Shown here one piece after another: positions 1 through 8,954 of a stretch of 64,000 nucleotides of DNA (its first letter is position 1; each line of letters opens with the position of its first letter). The translations under genes were made by a program, and so were the position numbers. Origin of the DNA: UBA1952 sp965246765 (GTDB lineage Bacteria > Bacteroidota > Bacteroidia > Chitinophagales > Chitinophagaceae); the NCBI GenBank assembly GCA_965246765.1, contig CBDFFJ010000005.1:1-64000 (forward strand), in the 5' to 3' direction. The notes beneath the pieces are model-generated. The model saw only the letters and a program-made list of their open reading frames with translations. It had not been told where the DNA came from and did not search any database.

Positions 1-913
1 CCAGCTTGTTCATGCGCTGCGTCATCTGGATAAACTCGTGCTCCTGCATCCGGCCCTTCGTGATAGCATCCATGCTCACCTGCGTCACGGCAGAGAGCAT
101 CCGCTTTACCAGTTCGCCCGCGCCCATTTCCAAAGAAAAGAAGGCAACCGGGTAAGGCTTCGGTGTGTGCATCGCCGCATTCATCGCCAGATTCAGGCAG
201 AAAGCCGTCTTACCCACGGCGGGACGGGCTGCAACAATAATCAGCGCGTTCTTCTGCCAGCCGGCAGTCAGCCTATCCAACATCCGAAAACCGGTCGGTA
301 CGCCGGTTACATCTTCCTGTTTGTTCTTTGCGTCTTCAATTTCCTGCACCGTCTGCACAAGCACGTCAGCGAGGCTCATGAAGTTCTTGCGCAGGTGCTT
401 ATCTGTGATTTCGTAGAGGCCGCTTTCGGCTTTATCCAAGAGGTCAAACACGTCTGTGCTGTCCTCATAAGCATCGGCAATCACTTCGCCGGAAATGCGG
501 ATGAGCTCGCGCTGGATGAATTTCTCCATCACAATCCGCGCATGCGCTTCCACGTGCGCCGACGACACCACACTCATGGTAAGGCGCGTGAGGTAATACG
601 CGCCGCCGATGATTTCCAGCTCGTTGCTTTTGCGCAATTCTTCTGTCACAGTTAGCAGGTCAACCGGGCTGCCCTTATCAAAGAGGCGGCGGATGGCGGC
701 GTAGATTTTCTGGTTGGCGTCCACATAAAAGCACTCGTCGCTCTGGATGATTTCCAGCACTTCGGCGAGCTTGTCTTTTTCCAGCATCACCGCGCCCAGC
801 ACGGCTTCTTCCAGCTCACCCGCCTGCGGCGGAATTTTCCCGTAAACGAGTGATGAGACATCAGGCCGGCGGCTGCGGACGCCGCCGAAATCTTTCTTTA
901 TGTTGACTGCCAT
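1..913 (-). CDS. dnaB: Replicative DNA helicase DnaB (3' end beyond the window)
   Basis: This is the hexameric helicase that unwinds DNA at the replication fork and recruits primase. About 304 N-terminal residues are present, starting at the ATG at 911-913 (MAVNIKKDFGG). The N-terminal DnaB domain covers roughly residues 20-160, with the family phrase PPQAGELEEAVLGAVMLE near residue 30. A linker follows, then the RecA-like core with GVPTGFRMLD and the Walker A motif ARPAVGKT near residue 230. The following SLEMG motif is also visible. The rest of the ATPase core lies outside the window on the left. The gene reads away from the next gene, with a 420-base gap upstream. Family identity is firm; only the C-terminus is unseen. 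Confidence 0.95.
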   Translation of the reverse strand, partial: MAVNIKKDFGGVRSRRPDVSSLVYGKIPPQAGELEEAVLGAVMLEKDKLAEVLEIIQSDECFYVDANQKIYAAIRRLFDKGSPVDLLTVTEELRKSNELEIIGGAYYLTRLTMSVVSSAHVEAHARIVMEKFIQRELIRISGEVIADAYEDSTDVFDLLDKAESGLYEITDKHLRKNFMSLADVLVQTVQEIEDAKNKQEDVTGVPTGFRMLDRLTAGWQKNALIIVAARPAVGKTAFCLNLAMNAAMHTPKPYPVAFFSLEMGAGELVKRMLSAVTQVSMDAITKGRMQEHEFIQMTQRMNKL

Positions 914-1333
914 AAGTGTTTGGGTTGGAGCGTCTTCGGGTTCAATCTGCACGGCGGGCAATGAGAAGGAATTGTTATCGGAAGATGAATCCGGCGTTAC
1001 CCTCGGCCCGCTCTAAGCGAAGCTATGCGCCGCGACCGGGAGCGAGAAATCTGTTTCTTAGCAAGATGTTCCCCGCTTGTGTGGAAACGGTTTCGTTGAG
1101 GCCGACAGGTTATTCTCATGCCCTCCTCGGTCGGGCAGCCATTACCCACAGCTTGTCCCCGTATGAGCTGTAAAATTTTATGAGTGGTCTGTGCAGAGTT
1201 TAGACGCAAATCCGTAGCGCGAAAATGCTCTGTTTGGGGACGATTTTGGGGTTAAGCTGTGGTGCTGCTATAAAGCTGCGGTGGCGATGGCACCGTTCAT
1301 CAACAGAAATTCTATCGGGCTTACATTCGTAGC
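914..1333. other. Intergenic region between divergent dnaB and the 1334 gene
   Basis: No convincing coding sequence is seen. Short open frames here have no recognisable content. The stretch must hold the dnaB promoter on the minus strand. TACATTCG at about 1323-1330, just before the ATG at 1334, is a possible weak form of the TAnnTTTG box. Confidence 0.5.
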
Positions 1334-2004
1334 ATGCCAACCATATTATCCTTTCGCGCAACCTTCTTAAAGTCTAATGTTCAATTCATATTTTTCGGAC
1401 TACATTTTGGATTGACTCCTTCCTGTATTTCTCAAACAAAAGCGGACAGCGTTCTAAACAAACCTATTGCTCTCTTTAATCCGGCTGATGTTGCCTATTT
1501 AGTTGAAAAAGGATACATGTTAGAGTCGGACAAAGCTGTTATGGGCGCTTATATGGTAAGTGCTCCAAACAAAGGAATAGACGTCAGTCATTTACATACA
1601 AACAGCTTCTGGATAGTATAGCCGCGCTGAAGTACTCTTTCACATCTAATGCTGCAACTAATAGGAATTATGGTAATGACTCTGTGTTTATGCGGACACC
1701 GAGCGGTGAAAAATATTTGCTTGGTATGGGTAAGTTGTCCTTTGAAAAATTGGAAATAAGAGCAAGTAAAGATTTGCCGCCAAACTATAAGGGCGATTAC
1801 AACCTTTTACTTAATTCCGAGAAAGCAGCAGGCCTATTAACTGAAATGCTGAATAGAGACGACGCGTGGATTGCCGGGAACGTGCTTTTGATTGAAAAAC
1901 AAAAAGGGACAATCAATAAGCTACGAATAGGAGACGTTCAAGAGATAGCTCGCAGAATCAAAGAAGCAGAAGAGTTTGCTCCTTTCATAGATGCCGTAAA
2001 ATGA
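1334..2004 (+). pseudogene. Hypothetical secreted protein, frameshifted, A/T-rich
   Basis: I do not recognise the family. Frame 2 reads from the ATG at 1334 through a hydrophobic start and ...KGYMLESDKAVMGAYMV, and stops at 1619-1621. The protein continues without a stop in frame 1 (…QLLDSIAALKYSF…, to the stop at 2002-2004), so a single-base shift near 1560-1600 splits one gene of about 220 codons. The N-terminus looks like a signal sequence. Both halves are clearly richer in A/T, and in TTA, AAA and ATA codons, than the neighbours, which suggests recent acquisition. It may be a decaying gene or an intact gene with a sequencing indel. Confidence 0.5.
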
Positions 2005-2080
2005 CCTTTGGCTTTCTCAAAAAATATGAAAGCGCGCTTTGCAGCACGCTTTATAAAATATACTGCGAATCTTGTAGCAA

Positions 2081-2602
2081 TCAATACGGCGCATCCGCAC
2101 TCGGCCCATAAGACCCGGGAATCGGAATATCCAGCAGCCGCAGGTAAACGCCAAGCTGCGAGCGGTGGTGGCAGATTTGCGCAAAGCCGTGGCGGATGGT
2201 TTCATACTTCGTCAGCTTTACCAATAGCTGCTCGCCGTTGCGCATCTCCCAACTGCCCAGCAGGTCGCCTTCCTTCGCTTTGGAGAGGGCGGCATGGCCT
2301 TTTGCATAGGCCGCCTCAAAGACCTGCATCAGGTCGGCATTGCTGCTAATCTTGGCAGGCTCATAAGGCGTCGCGGCAAAGTCCAGCACTTCCGTGTTCA
2401 GCGCCATATCCACCCAGCTTGGCACATCTGCAAGGTGAACGGCGAGGACGCTCATGCTCATGCTTTTAGGATGCGGTTGCCAGTCGTGCTTGTCGTCCGG
2501 CACGAGGGCGAGCATCTTGCGGGTGGTTACTGCCTCTTGCTCCATTTCTTTAAGCAGGGCGGGAATGATTTCAAATCGGTTGGTGTTGTTTGTTGTTTCC
2601 AT
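2081..2602 (-). CDS. DinB family protein
   Basis: A 173-residue four-helix protein of the DinB/YfiT-like superfamily, whose members often bind a metal through three histidines and include thiol-dependent S-transferases. The visible family marks are the helix-1 start (IIPALLKEMEQEAVTTRKML), a His in VLAVHLADVPSW near residue 60, and the C-terminal RHGFAQICHHRSQLGVYLR with the remaining metal-binding His residues. I chose ATG 2600-2602; a longer reading to 2866 runs through a repeat element and is unlikely. A CAAAGGAA/TTCCTTTG box ends four bases upstream of the start, so the leader would be extremely short. The substrate is unknown. The WYL regulator just upstream on the same strand may once have controlled it. 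Confidence 0.85.
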   Translation of the reverse strand: METTNNTNRFEIIPALLKEMEQEAVTTRKMLALVPDDKHDWQPHPKSMSMSVLAVHLADVPSWVDMALNTEVLDFAATPYEPAKISSNADLMQVFEAAYAKGHAALSKAKEGDLLGSWEMRNGEQLLVKLTKYETIRHGFAQICHHRSQLGVYLRLLDIPIPGSYGPSADAPY

Positions 2603-2700
2603 ACCGCAAAGGAAAATGGTGTCACTGACAGCCCTATGGCAGTCGGATTTTTGGCGGCGGGAAATTTTTTTGAGGGGAGCTACAATCAGCGGGTGGCGGC

Positions 2701-2901
2701 CCCGATGGTTATCCCCCGCCGGAGGGGGAAATGCTGAAAAAGTGGCCGGTAGGCCAGTCTTCTTCAGCGAGGGGGAGGGCGCCACATCGGGTGGGCACAG
2801 TAACATCTGCTCATCCGTTGTCTCCCTCCCCCTCGCTGCGGCGGGAGCGCTTCGCGGCTCCGCCACAGCATTTCCCCCTCCGGCGGGGGATAACCATCGG
2901 G
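2701..2901. repeat. Composite inverted repeat (36-bp outer arms, 15-bp inner arms)
   Basis: Positions 2701-2736 and 2866-2901 are perfect 36-base reverse complements. Inside them, 2766-2780 and 2824-2838 form a second perfect 15-base pair (CAGCGAGGGGGAGGG and its complement). The element lies between the DinB gene and the WYL gene and could fold as a long branched hairpin in DNA or RNA. Its core CCCCCGCCGGAGGGGG resembles the palindrome found inside sucA at 24729-24749. It looks like a MITE-like or REP-like element with no coding content. Confidence 0.9.
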
Positions 2902-2914
2902 AACGGGAGCGCCA

Positions 2915-3605
2915 TCAATACGGCACAGGCAGCTCCTCCGCCAGCGTTTGCAGGCTTGGATGGTCGCTCTTCGTGAACGGCCGTCCGGTATCGCGCACGC
3001 TTTGTATCCGCGATACGCGAAAATCCCGGTAATCTATCCGCTTGTGGCACCAGCCCATCAGGTGCCAGGCGAAAGCGTAAAACTGCAGGCCAATCGGCTC
3101 TATCAGTCGTATGCTCGCCACATCGTCTTTACTCAGATATTCCAGCTCAATGATGTGGCGCTCCGCAACCGCTGATTGAAGCGTAGCGAGGTGCTCATAC
3201 GTCGCCTCCTGACAGGGCGGTAGCTGGATGCCGATGCCCGCGCTCAGTTTTTCTATCCCTTCCAACTGACTTGCCCTCAGCACCGCCCTGATTTTGGTAA
3301 GCGCCGAGCTATACAGCTTTTGAATGCTCTTATCCGCAAAGATGCGCGTAGCGCCTTCCATCAGCAGCAGGGCAGAGGCTTCTTCCGTACTGAAAGAAAC
3401 CGGCGGCAGGAAATACCCGCGCAAGATAAAATAGCCCTTCGCCGGCTCAAAGGAAACAGGAATGCCGCCTTCGCAAAGCGCCTTTACATCGCGGTAAAAC
3501 AGTACGGACGGATATGCCGAATTTTTCAGCAATCTGCTCGGCGCTCACGTACTTGCGGGATTGCAGGAAGGTCTGGATGGCGAAGAGGCGGTCTATGCGG
3601 TTCAT
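2915..3605 (-). pseudogene. WYL/HTH transcriptional regulator (YafY type), one-base frameshift
   Basis: The gene begins at ATG 3603-3605 with an HTH_11-type winged helix (MNRIDRLFAIQTFLQSRKYV, then AEQIAEKFGISVRTV). The frame then shifts and continues as YRDVKALCEGGIPVSFEP, a hydrophobic linker, and a WYL domain with LEYLSKDD, RLIEPIGLQFYAFAWHLMG and RDFRVSRIQSV. The join is a run of four A at 3496-3499 (plus strand); one base fewer would restore the family sequence RTVYRDVKAL. WYL regulators bind a nucleotide or other small ligand and usually control neighbouring genes. As written the protein would end early. A homopolymer sequencing error is as likely as true inactivation. Confidence 0.85.
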
Positions 3606-3793
3606 GGCGCGACAATGATTGGCAATTTAAAGGATTGCCCGACGCAAGCAGCCCGCGATCCGATCATAACAATGCGCCGCGTATTTATCCGCCTTCACCG
3701 CACAATGCTGAAGGCCTTATATAATAGTTGACGCGACATGCGTTTTAGGAGCAATTCAGCCCGTATGAAGCACGCCGCCGCAAATTTTGTTTT
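3606..3793. other. Intergenic gap with no recognised feature
   Basis: This lies upstream of the WYL gene and before a doubtful small frame. No repeat, terminator or RNA gene was recognised. The WYL promoter should be near 3610-3640 on the minus strand. Confidence 0.4.
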
Positions 3794-4105
3794 ATGGAAA
3801 ATGAGTCATGTGAAGCAAGGTTGCGCTGCTTTATCGGCGAAGTGACGGATTATCACCGGCGCTGCGATTTCCACCACAGCGGGCCGATTGTGTTTACAAT
3901 GAAAATGGCCGCTTTTGCGCTATCAGAATATGCTGCCAATGAGGTGAGTGATAGTATCATGGCGCTTGCCGCAAAAGGAGAAATCAGCATCCGCACAGGG
4001 GAGCCGCTAAGCTTTAGTCCAAATGCCGGCCGGGCTAAAATGCCGGGTCAGGAAAATTATAGACTTCGCCCGGGTAGCGGGCACATGCCCGGTGCTCCGA
4101 TATAA
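3794..4105 (+). CDS. Doubtful small hypothetical protein
   Basis: A 103-codon open frame (MENESCEARLRCFIGEVTDY...) in the gap between the WYL gene and the acyltransferase gene. It has no recognised domain, signal peptide or membrane segment, and no clear promoter box. Composition is protein-like for the first 80 residues, but the tail (RPGSGHMPGAPI) looks random. It sits in a region with two frameshifted neighbours, so it may be a remnant of an older gene or chance. Confidence 0.25.
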   Translation: MENESCEARLRCFIGEVTDYHRRCDFHHSGPIVFTMKMAAFALSEYAANEVSDSIMALAAKGEISIRTGEPLSFSPNAGRAKMPGQENYRLRPGSGHMPGAPI

Positions 4106-4119
4106 AACGACAAAGCTTC

Positions 4120-5215
4120 TCAGCGATACACAATTCTTTCTTTCCATTTCAGGAAAGGCCTTTCAATAATGTAATGGAGAACAAGCGCAATGGAAAAGGC
4201 CATTAAAAGGCTTAGGAAAAAGACAGCCGTGCTATGTGTGTCTAAAGCGAATTTTTCACCAACAAGCTGCGCCAGGTGAATAGCGCCTTTGTGGGAGAGA
4301 TAAATGGCGTATGAAAGCTTCGCAACAACGGAAGAAATGCGGAATGACCAACGGTTTTAATATGCTTTTCGGCGTGACAGATGCGGCAACGAGAAAGGCG
4401 TAGGCAAGCGCAATAAACGGAAATCCAAAAATTGATGCGGCGAAGCTTTGGGGCTCTATGCATAGCTGATAAGCACAGCCAAGTAGAGCAAGCCCTGTCA
4501 ATAGCAGCCAGCCGGAATGTTTAGACAGGACTACGCTCGCCGAACGTGTATGGTGCTGCAGGGCTGCAATCGCAATGCCCGCCAATAGGCCGTCAAGCCG
4601 GTTGTACGTCGGATAGTAAATCCATTTGTACCACAAGGCCCCAAAAGCGTCTGTATTGATCGCGGGCGCAACCAGATAGTTCCAGCTTAATAAGCGGGTG
4701 ATGAACCCTGCAGCAAACAGTAGCAGAATAATCCAGCTGTTCCGCCGGCGAGGTGCTACACGATGCACCAGGAGCAGCGCCAAAGGCAGCAGCAGATAAA
4801 ACTGCTCTTCAATGCACAGTGACCAGGCGTGCGAGAATGTTCGCTGGTGGCGCAGGTCTAACCCCAGGTTTTGTGTGAAACTCAGCATCTTCCAGAGCGG
4901 CGGCAGGTGTTCCCATTCGCGGAAACCCGGAATCAGAAAATAAACAGCCAGTACCGCCCAGAATGCCGGCAGAATTCTGAAGCCGCGCTTCAGGTAAAAG
5001 GTCGGCAGCCGAAAACTTCCTGCCTTTTGCTCCCGGAAGATTGCGCCGGAAATAAGGTAACCGCTCAGTACAAAGAAGAGATCAACGCCCGTCCAGCCGA
5101 AGCTGCCGATTGTATCTACCCAATCCGGGTGCGGGAACAGCCGGTAGTGAAACAGAAAGACCAGCGTAATAGCCAGCGCCCGGAGGTGATCTAACCCGGG
5201 AATTTTAGCAGACAT
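4120..5215 (-). pseudogene. Acyltransferase 3 family membrane protein (OafA/YrhL type), one-base frameshift
   Basis: An integral membrane O-acyltransferase of the acyltransferase-3 family, which acetylates surface sugars or related molecules. The N-terminus MSAKIPGLDHLRALAITLVF carries the family Arg, followed by FGWTGVDLFFVLSGYLISG and HAWSLCIEEQFYLLLPLAL with the conserved His and Glu. The frame runs to about 4340; the real C-terminus then continues in another frame as VVAKLSYAIYLSHKGAIHLA and ends ERPFLKWKERIVYR at the stop 4120-4122. Removing one base gives exactly 365 codons including the stop, which argues for a single extra base near 4329-4345. It could be a sequence error or a recent mutation in a surface-modifying gene. 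Confidence 0.85.
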
Positions 5216-5269
5216 GAAAGATTTGCTTCAGACATATTTTGCATTTCATACCGCCGCCATTGCGCAACC

Positions 5270-5716
5270 TCATTGCAGGCCGGACGCCTCCCGCACCTGC
5301 CGGAGAAAATCCTGAATGTCCTTATAGTTTGAGAACTCAATCTCTTTACCGTAAGCTGCCGCATTGGTTGCAAGGTCTAGCGCAAGCGCTAACGGCTCCA
5401 TCTCAACACCCGACAAATCCATATTCCAATTCGTGCCAACCAACACCTCATCATTGTGCATGCCCACCAGCCAGTTTTCCAGAAACTCAGCCAGGGACAT
5501 AGAAGCCGGCTTGAAATTCGCCCAGTCGCCGGCAGCTACCGACCGCGCCAGCGCCTCATCCGACCAAAACGGTATCACATCCTGTTCCTCATTATTGCTG
5601 GAGCTTGATATGGCTAATCCTTCCTCGCCTTCAAGGCCCCAGACTTCATCCTGAGCAGCCACTTTCTGAATAAACTCCTGGTAGCCGGCATCGCTGTTGG
5701 AGGTTTCTGGGAGCAT
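5270..5716 (-). CDS. DUF2750 domain protein
   Basis: A 148-residue soluble protein. The DUF2750 pattern is clear: FIQKVAAQDEVWGLEGEEG, then DVIPFWSDEALARSVAAGDW, then MSLAEFLENWLVGM and VGTNWNMDLSGVEMEPLALA. The family is widespread but has no established function. ATG 5714-5716 (MLPETSNSDAG) was chosen over a start 20 codons further up because the extra residues are unlike the family and would run into the pheT promoter. It is transcribed divergently from pheT, with 83 bases between the starts. It ends next to the acyltransferase gene and has no obvious functional link to it. Confidence 0.8.
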   Translation of the reverse strand: MLPETSNSDAGYQEFIQKVAAQDEVWGLEGEEGLAISSSSNNEEQDVIPFWSDEALARSVAAGDWANFKPASMSLAEFLENWLVGMHNDEVLVGTNWNMDLSGVEMEPLALALDLATNAAAYGKEIEFSNYKDIQDFLRQVREASGLQ

Positions 5717-5784
5717 GATTAAAGGTCTTTTAAGAGACGCCGCTAAGTTAGCCCGCGCCGTCCACGTCGCCCGCATCGGGCCAT

Positions 5785-5792
5785 TATCTTTG
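5785..5792 (+). promoter_or_regulatory. Bacteroidota -7 box of pheT (TATCTTTG)
   Basis: The box matches TAnnTTTG exactly and ends seven bases before the pheT ATG. With the usual distance to the start site, the transcript would begin at or almost at the start codon, so pheT mRNA may be leaderless. Confidence 0.6.
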
Positions 5793-5799
5793 CGCCCGT

Positions 5800-8193
5800 A
5801 TGATTATCTCGTATCAATGGCTGCTGGAATACCTGCCGCAGCCGGTACCCGTTGAAGATCTGAGCCGCATCCTGACGAGCATCGGGCTGGAGGTGGAAGC
5901 CGTAGAAAAGGCCGAAACAGTCAAGGGCGGTCTGGAAGGACTTGTGATTGGCGAAGTGCTCACCTGCGCCCCTCACCCCAACGCCGATAAGCTGAAAGTA
6001 ACGACTGTAACCACCAGCGGCGGCGCCATATTGAATATCGTCTGCGGCGCACCCAACGTAGCTGCCGGGCAAAAAGTGGTGGTTGCGCCCGTTGGCGCGA
6101 CCGTGCATCCACTAAGCGGCGAAGCATTCCAAATTAAGAAGGCTAAAATCCGCGGCGAGGCTAGCGAGGGAATGATTTGCGCGGAAGACGAAATTGGCCT
6201 TGGCGAAAGCCATGCTGGCATCATGGTCTTGCCGGAAGATGCGCCAATCGGCGCCCTTGCAAAAGATTATTTCAAGATTTGCGCAGCCGACTACGCCATC
6301 CATATCGGCCTCACGCCCAACCGCTCCGATGCGGCCAGCCACATTGGTGTGGCGCGCGATGTGTGCGCTTATCTAAGCCACCACAGCGGCGAGCCGGTGG
6401 AAGTGAGGCTGCCAGATATGAGCACAGTTATGCAGAGCGGCGAATCGCCGGTAAAGGTGAGCATTCTTGCGCCGGATGGCTGTCCGCGATACATGGGCAT
6501 CTCGCTGCAAGGTGTGAAAGTAGGCCCATCGCCGGAATGGCTGAAGGCGCGGCTGGCAACAATCGGCTTGCGCAGCATCAATAATATTGTGGACGTTACA
6601 AACTACGTCCTGCACGAGTTCGGTCAGCCGCTGCACGCTTTTGATTCGGCGCAGCTTGCCGGGAAGCACATCATCGTCCGCTACGCCGCGCCAAGCGAAA
6701 AATTTGTCACACTTGACGACAAGGAGCGAACCTTGCGCGGCGGAGAAGACCTCATGATTTGTGACGAAGGCGGGCCGGTGGCAATGGCAGGCGTCTTTGG
6801 CGGCCTGCACTGCGGCGTCAGCGAAAGCACAAGGGACATTTTCATAGAAAGCGCCTATTTCAATCCGGCAACCATCCGCCGGGCATCACTGCACCACGGG
6901 TTGCGCACAGATGCGGCGTCTCACTTTGAGAAGGGCGTGGATGCGGCCAATCTGGTACCTGCTATAATGCGGGCCGCGGAATTGATGATGCAGGTTGGCG
7001 GCGGGCATATTATTGGCGAGGTCGTGGATGTCTATCAAAAAATCATCGGCGAGCATTCTTTCCCGGTGCGCTACGAGTTCATTAATCGCCTCGCAGGAAA
7101 ATTTTATGAGCCTTTAGCGACGCTGAAGCTCCTGCAATCGCTTGGCTTCTCTCTGAGCGATGAAAATGAAGTTGGCTTCACCGTAAAGGTGCCTTCTTCC
7201 AAGCACGACGTCCGCCAGCCGGCTGATGTGGTGGAAGAAATCATGCGCATTGACGGACTGGATAACATACCGATTCCGCAGCGCCTCAATATTTCACTCC
7301 TGCCGGAAATTCCGGGCGACCGGAAGCTGCGAAACAAGATTGCTGACAGCCTCAGCGGCGCCGGCTTCTCCGAAATGGTGACCAATTCCATCACCAACGG
7401 CAAATACTATGGAGATGAGGTGCCGATGGTTCACATGCTCAACAGCCTTAGCTCCGAGCTGGATATCATGCGCCCTTCCATGCTGGAAAGCGGACTGGAA
7501 GTGGTGAGCTACAACCTTGCGCGGCGCAATATGGACTTGCTCCTGTTTGAGCACGGATTTACGTACAGCGCCGATTATTCCCAGCAACCAAGGCTGGCGC
7601 TTTTTGCAACCGGACTTGCGCAGCATGCTGGTGTAAAGAGCAGCGCGGTAAAGGCAGACGGCTATTTCCTGAAATCGGCGGTCCGGAATCTGCTGAAGGC
7701 TTCCGGCATCAAAAACACGGCATTGGGCTACGACGAGACGGGCGTCTTATGGAAATGGAAAAACAAGGCCCTGTGCAGCATCACCGAAGTATCGCCCCAG
7801 AAGCGACAGGCTTTTGAAATTAAAGAACGCGTGTGGTATGCGGACATTGACTGGGCGCTTTGGGCGGAAGCGATGCGCAGCACGAAGATTGACTACGCCG
7901 AAGTCCCTCGCTTCCCCGCCGTGCAGCGCGACCTTGCGCTGGTGCTGGACAAAGGCGTTACTTACGCGCAGGTGCAAAAGACAACGGACAAGCTGAAGCT
8001 CCAGCCACTGCAATTTTACGACCTGTTTGACGTCTTTGAAAGCGACAAGCTGGGCGCGGACAAGAAGTCGCTTGCACTGAGCTTCACCTTTCAGCTCGGC
8101 GACCGGACACTAACGGATGCGGAGACGGAGGCGCTGATGGCGCAGCTTACTTCGGCTTATACCAAAGAGCTTGGCGCGCAAATCCGCGGATAA
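5800..8193 (+). CDS. pheT: Phenylalanine--tRNA ligase beta subunit
   Basis: The beta chain of the heterotetrameric enzyme that charges tRNA-Phe. At 797 residues it has the full bacterial length. In order: the N-terminal B1 part (MIISYQWLLEYLP), an OB-fold tRNA-binding domain around residues 40-150 (LTCAPHPNADKLKVTTV, NIVCGAPNV), the B3/B4 editing domain (LRTDAASHFEKGVD near 365-380), B5 near 410-490, the catalytic-like core, and a C-terminal FDX-ACB anticodon-binding domain (VPRFPAVQRDLALVLDKGV, from about 700). The alpha subunit pheS is not in the window. The stop overlaps the start of the next gene (TAATG), so the two are translationally coupled. Confidence 0.97.
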   Translation: MIISYQWLLEYLPQPVPVEDLSRILTSIGLEVEAVEKAETVKGGLEGLVIGEVLTCAPHPNADKLKVTTVTTSGGAILNIVCGAPNVAAGQKVVVAPVGATVHPLSGEAFQIKKAKIRGEASEGMICAEDEIGLGESHAGIMVLPEDAPIGALAKDYFKICAADYAIHIGLTPNRSDAASHIGVARDVCAYLSHHSGEPVEVRLPDMSTVMQSGESPVKVSILAPDGCPRYMGISLQGVKVGPSPEWLKARLATIGLRSINNIVDVTNYVLHEFGQPLHAFDSAQLAGKHIIVRYAAPSEKFVTLDDKERTLRGGEDLMICDEGGPVAMAGVFGGLHCGVSESTRDIFIESAYFNPATIRRASLHHGLRTDAASHFEKGVDAANLVPAIMRAAELMMQVGGGHIIGEVVDVYQKIIGEHSFPVRYEFINRLAGKFYEPLATLKLLQSLGFSLSDENEVGFTVKVPSSKHDVRQPADVVEEIMRIDGLDNIPIPQRLNISLLPEIPGDRKLRNKIADSLSGAGFSEMVTNSITNGKYYGDEVPMVHMLNSLSSELDIMRPSMLESGLEVVSYNLARRNMDLLLFEHGFTYSADYSQQPRLALFATGLAQHAGVKSSAVKADGYFLKSAVRNLLKASGIKNTALGYDETGVLWKWKNKALCSITEVSPQKRQAFEIKERVWYADIDWALWAEAMRSTKIDYAEVPRFPAVQRDLALVLDKGVTYAQVQKTTDKLKLQPLQFYDLFDVFESDKLGADKKSLALSFTFQLGDRTLTDAETEALMAQLTSAYTKELGAQIRG

Positions 8194-8465
8194 TGGAATC
8201 GCTGTTTGAATTGCGCAGGAAGGTGGAGATCCTGTTACACCGGTTTTCTGCCGCAAAGTCTGAGCTCCGCTCAAAGGATAATGCACTTGGCGCGAAAGAT
8301 GAAGAAATAAGTATGTTGCGAAGGCGGCTGCAGAACGCGGAAGACGCGCTTACGGCCAGGCAGATAGGAAAGGCTATTCCCGATGCGCTGAGCCGGGAGC
8401 AGGTGCGGCAAAAGCTGGACGAGGTAATAAGCGAGATTGATAAAATACTGACTTTACATGATTAA
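8193..8465 (+). CDS. Small coiled-coil protein downstream of pheT
   Basis: A 90-residue hydrophilic protein, almost entirely helical with heptad spacing (LFELRRKVEILLHRF, ISMLRRRLQNAEDAL, VRQKLDEVISEIDKIL). It has no signal peptide or membrane span. In many Bacteroidota a similar short coiled-coil gene follows pheT and precedes zapA; zapA itself is absent here. Its start overlaps the pheT stop and its end overlaps the following lipoprotein gene by eight bases, so it is a middle cistron. A cell-division link is only an inference from that wider context. The protein may dimerise. Confidence 0.75.
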   Translation: MESLFELRRKVEILLHRFSAAKSELRSKDNALGAKDEEISMLRRRLQNAEDALTARQIGKAIPDALSREQVRQKLDEVISEIDKILTLHD

Positions 8466-8952
8466 GCCCGCTTACCTGCTTTGGTGCGTTGCCAGTCTGA
8501 TGGTACTGATAGCGTGCAAAAAAGACGAGCGCGATCCATGTCTGCAGCCCGTTACAACCGTATTACGCGCTCACACATATCATCATGCAGATACCGGCGC
8601 CGCTACGCCCGACACGCTGCTGCCTAACCCCGTCTTCATTCCCCTGACCGGAGGATCGGTCTTGTATTATTACGGCGGGCAGAAGCGCATCAGTCAGTTT
8701 GGCCTTTCACTGTCTAAGGCTTACGATAGCTGTTCCTGGATCATTCGCCCGGATTCAGCCGTGACTCTTCAGGATACACTAACCTTTTATTATGAGCGGC
8801 AGCTTCGTTTCTTATCCAACTCCTGCGGATACACCAATTATTTTAACCTGAATCGTGTAACCACCACTCACAACGGACTTGATTCCGCCATTATCAACCG
8901 CGCAGACGTTACAGCGGACGTCAATGTGCTTCACCTGAAGCTTTATTATTGA
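8458..8952 (+). CDS. DUF6452 family lipoprotein
   Basis: A 164-residue predicted lipoprotein: hydrophobic N-terminus ending LMVLIACKKDERDPC, with the lipobox Cys near residue 20. The body has the beta-rich pattern of DUF6452 (LPNPVFIPLTGGSVLYYYGG, ISQFGLSLS, LTFYYERQLRFLSNSCGYTN). Function is unknown. In Bacteroidota this family is commonly encoded next to DUF6048, as here, which suggests that the two work together at the outer membrane. The ATG lies within the end of the coiled-coil gene, and the next gene starts two bases after this stop. Confidence 0.8.
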   Translation: MIKPAYLLWCVASLMVLIACKKDERDPCLQPVTTVLRAHTYHHADTGAATPDTLLPNPVFIPLTGGSVLYYYGGQKRISQFGLSLSKAYDSCSWIIRPDSAVTLQDTLTFYYERQLRFLSNSCGYTNYFNLNRVTTTHNGLDSAIINRADVTADVNVLHLKLYY

Positions 8953-8954
8953 CA

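Noticed and set aside
2612..2866. N-terminal extension of the DinB protein
   Set aside because: The extra residues are translated from the inverted-repeat element and do not resemble the family.
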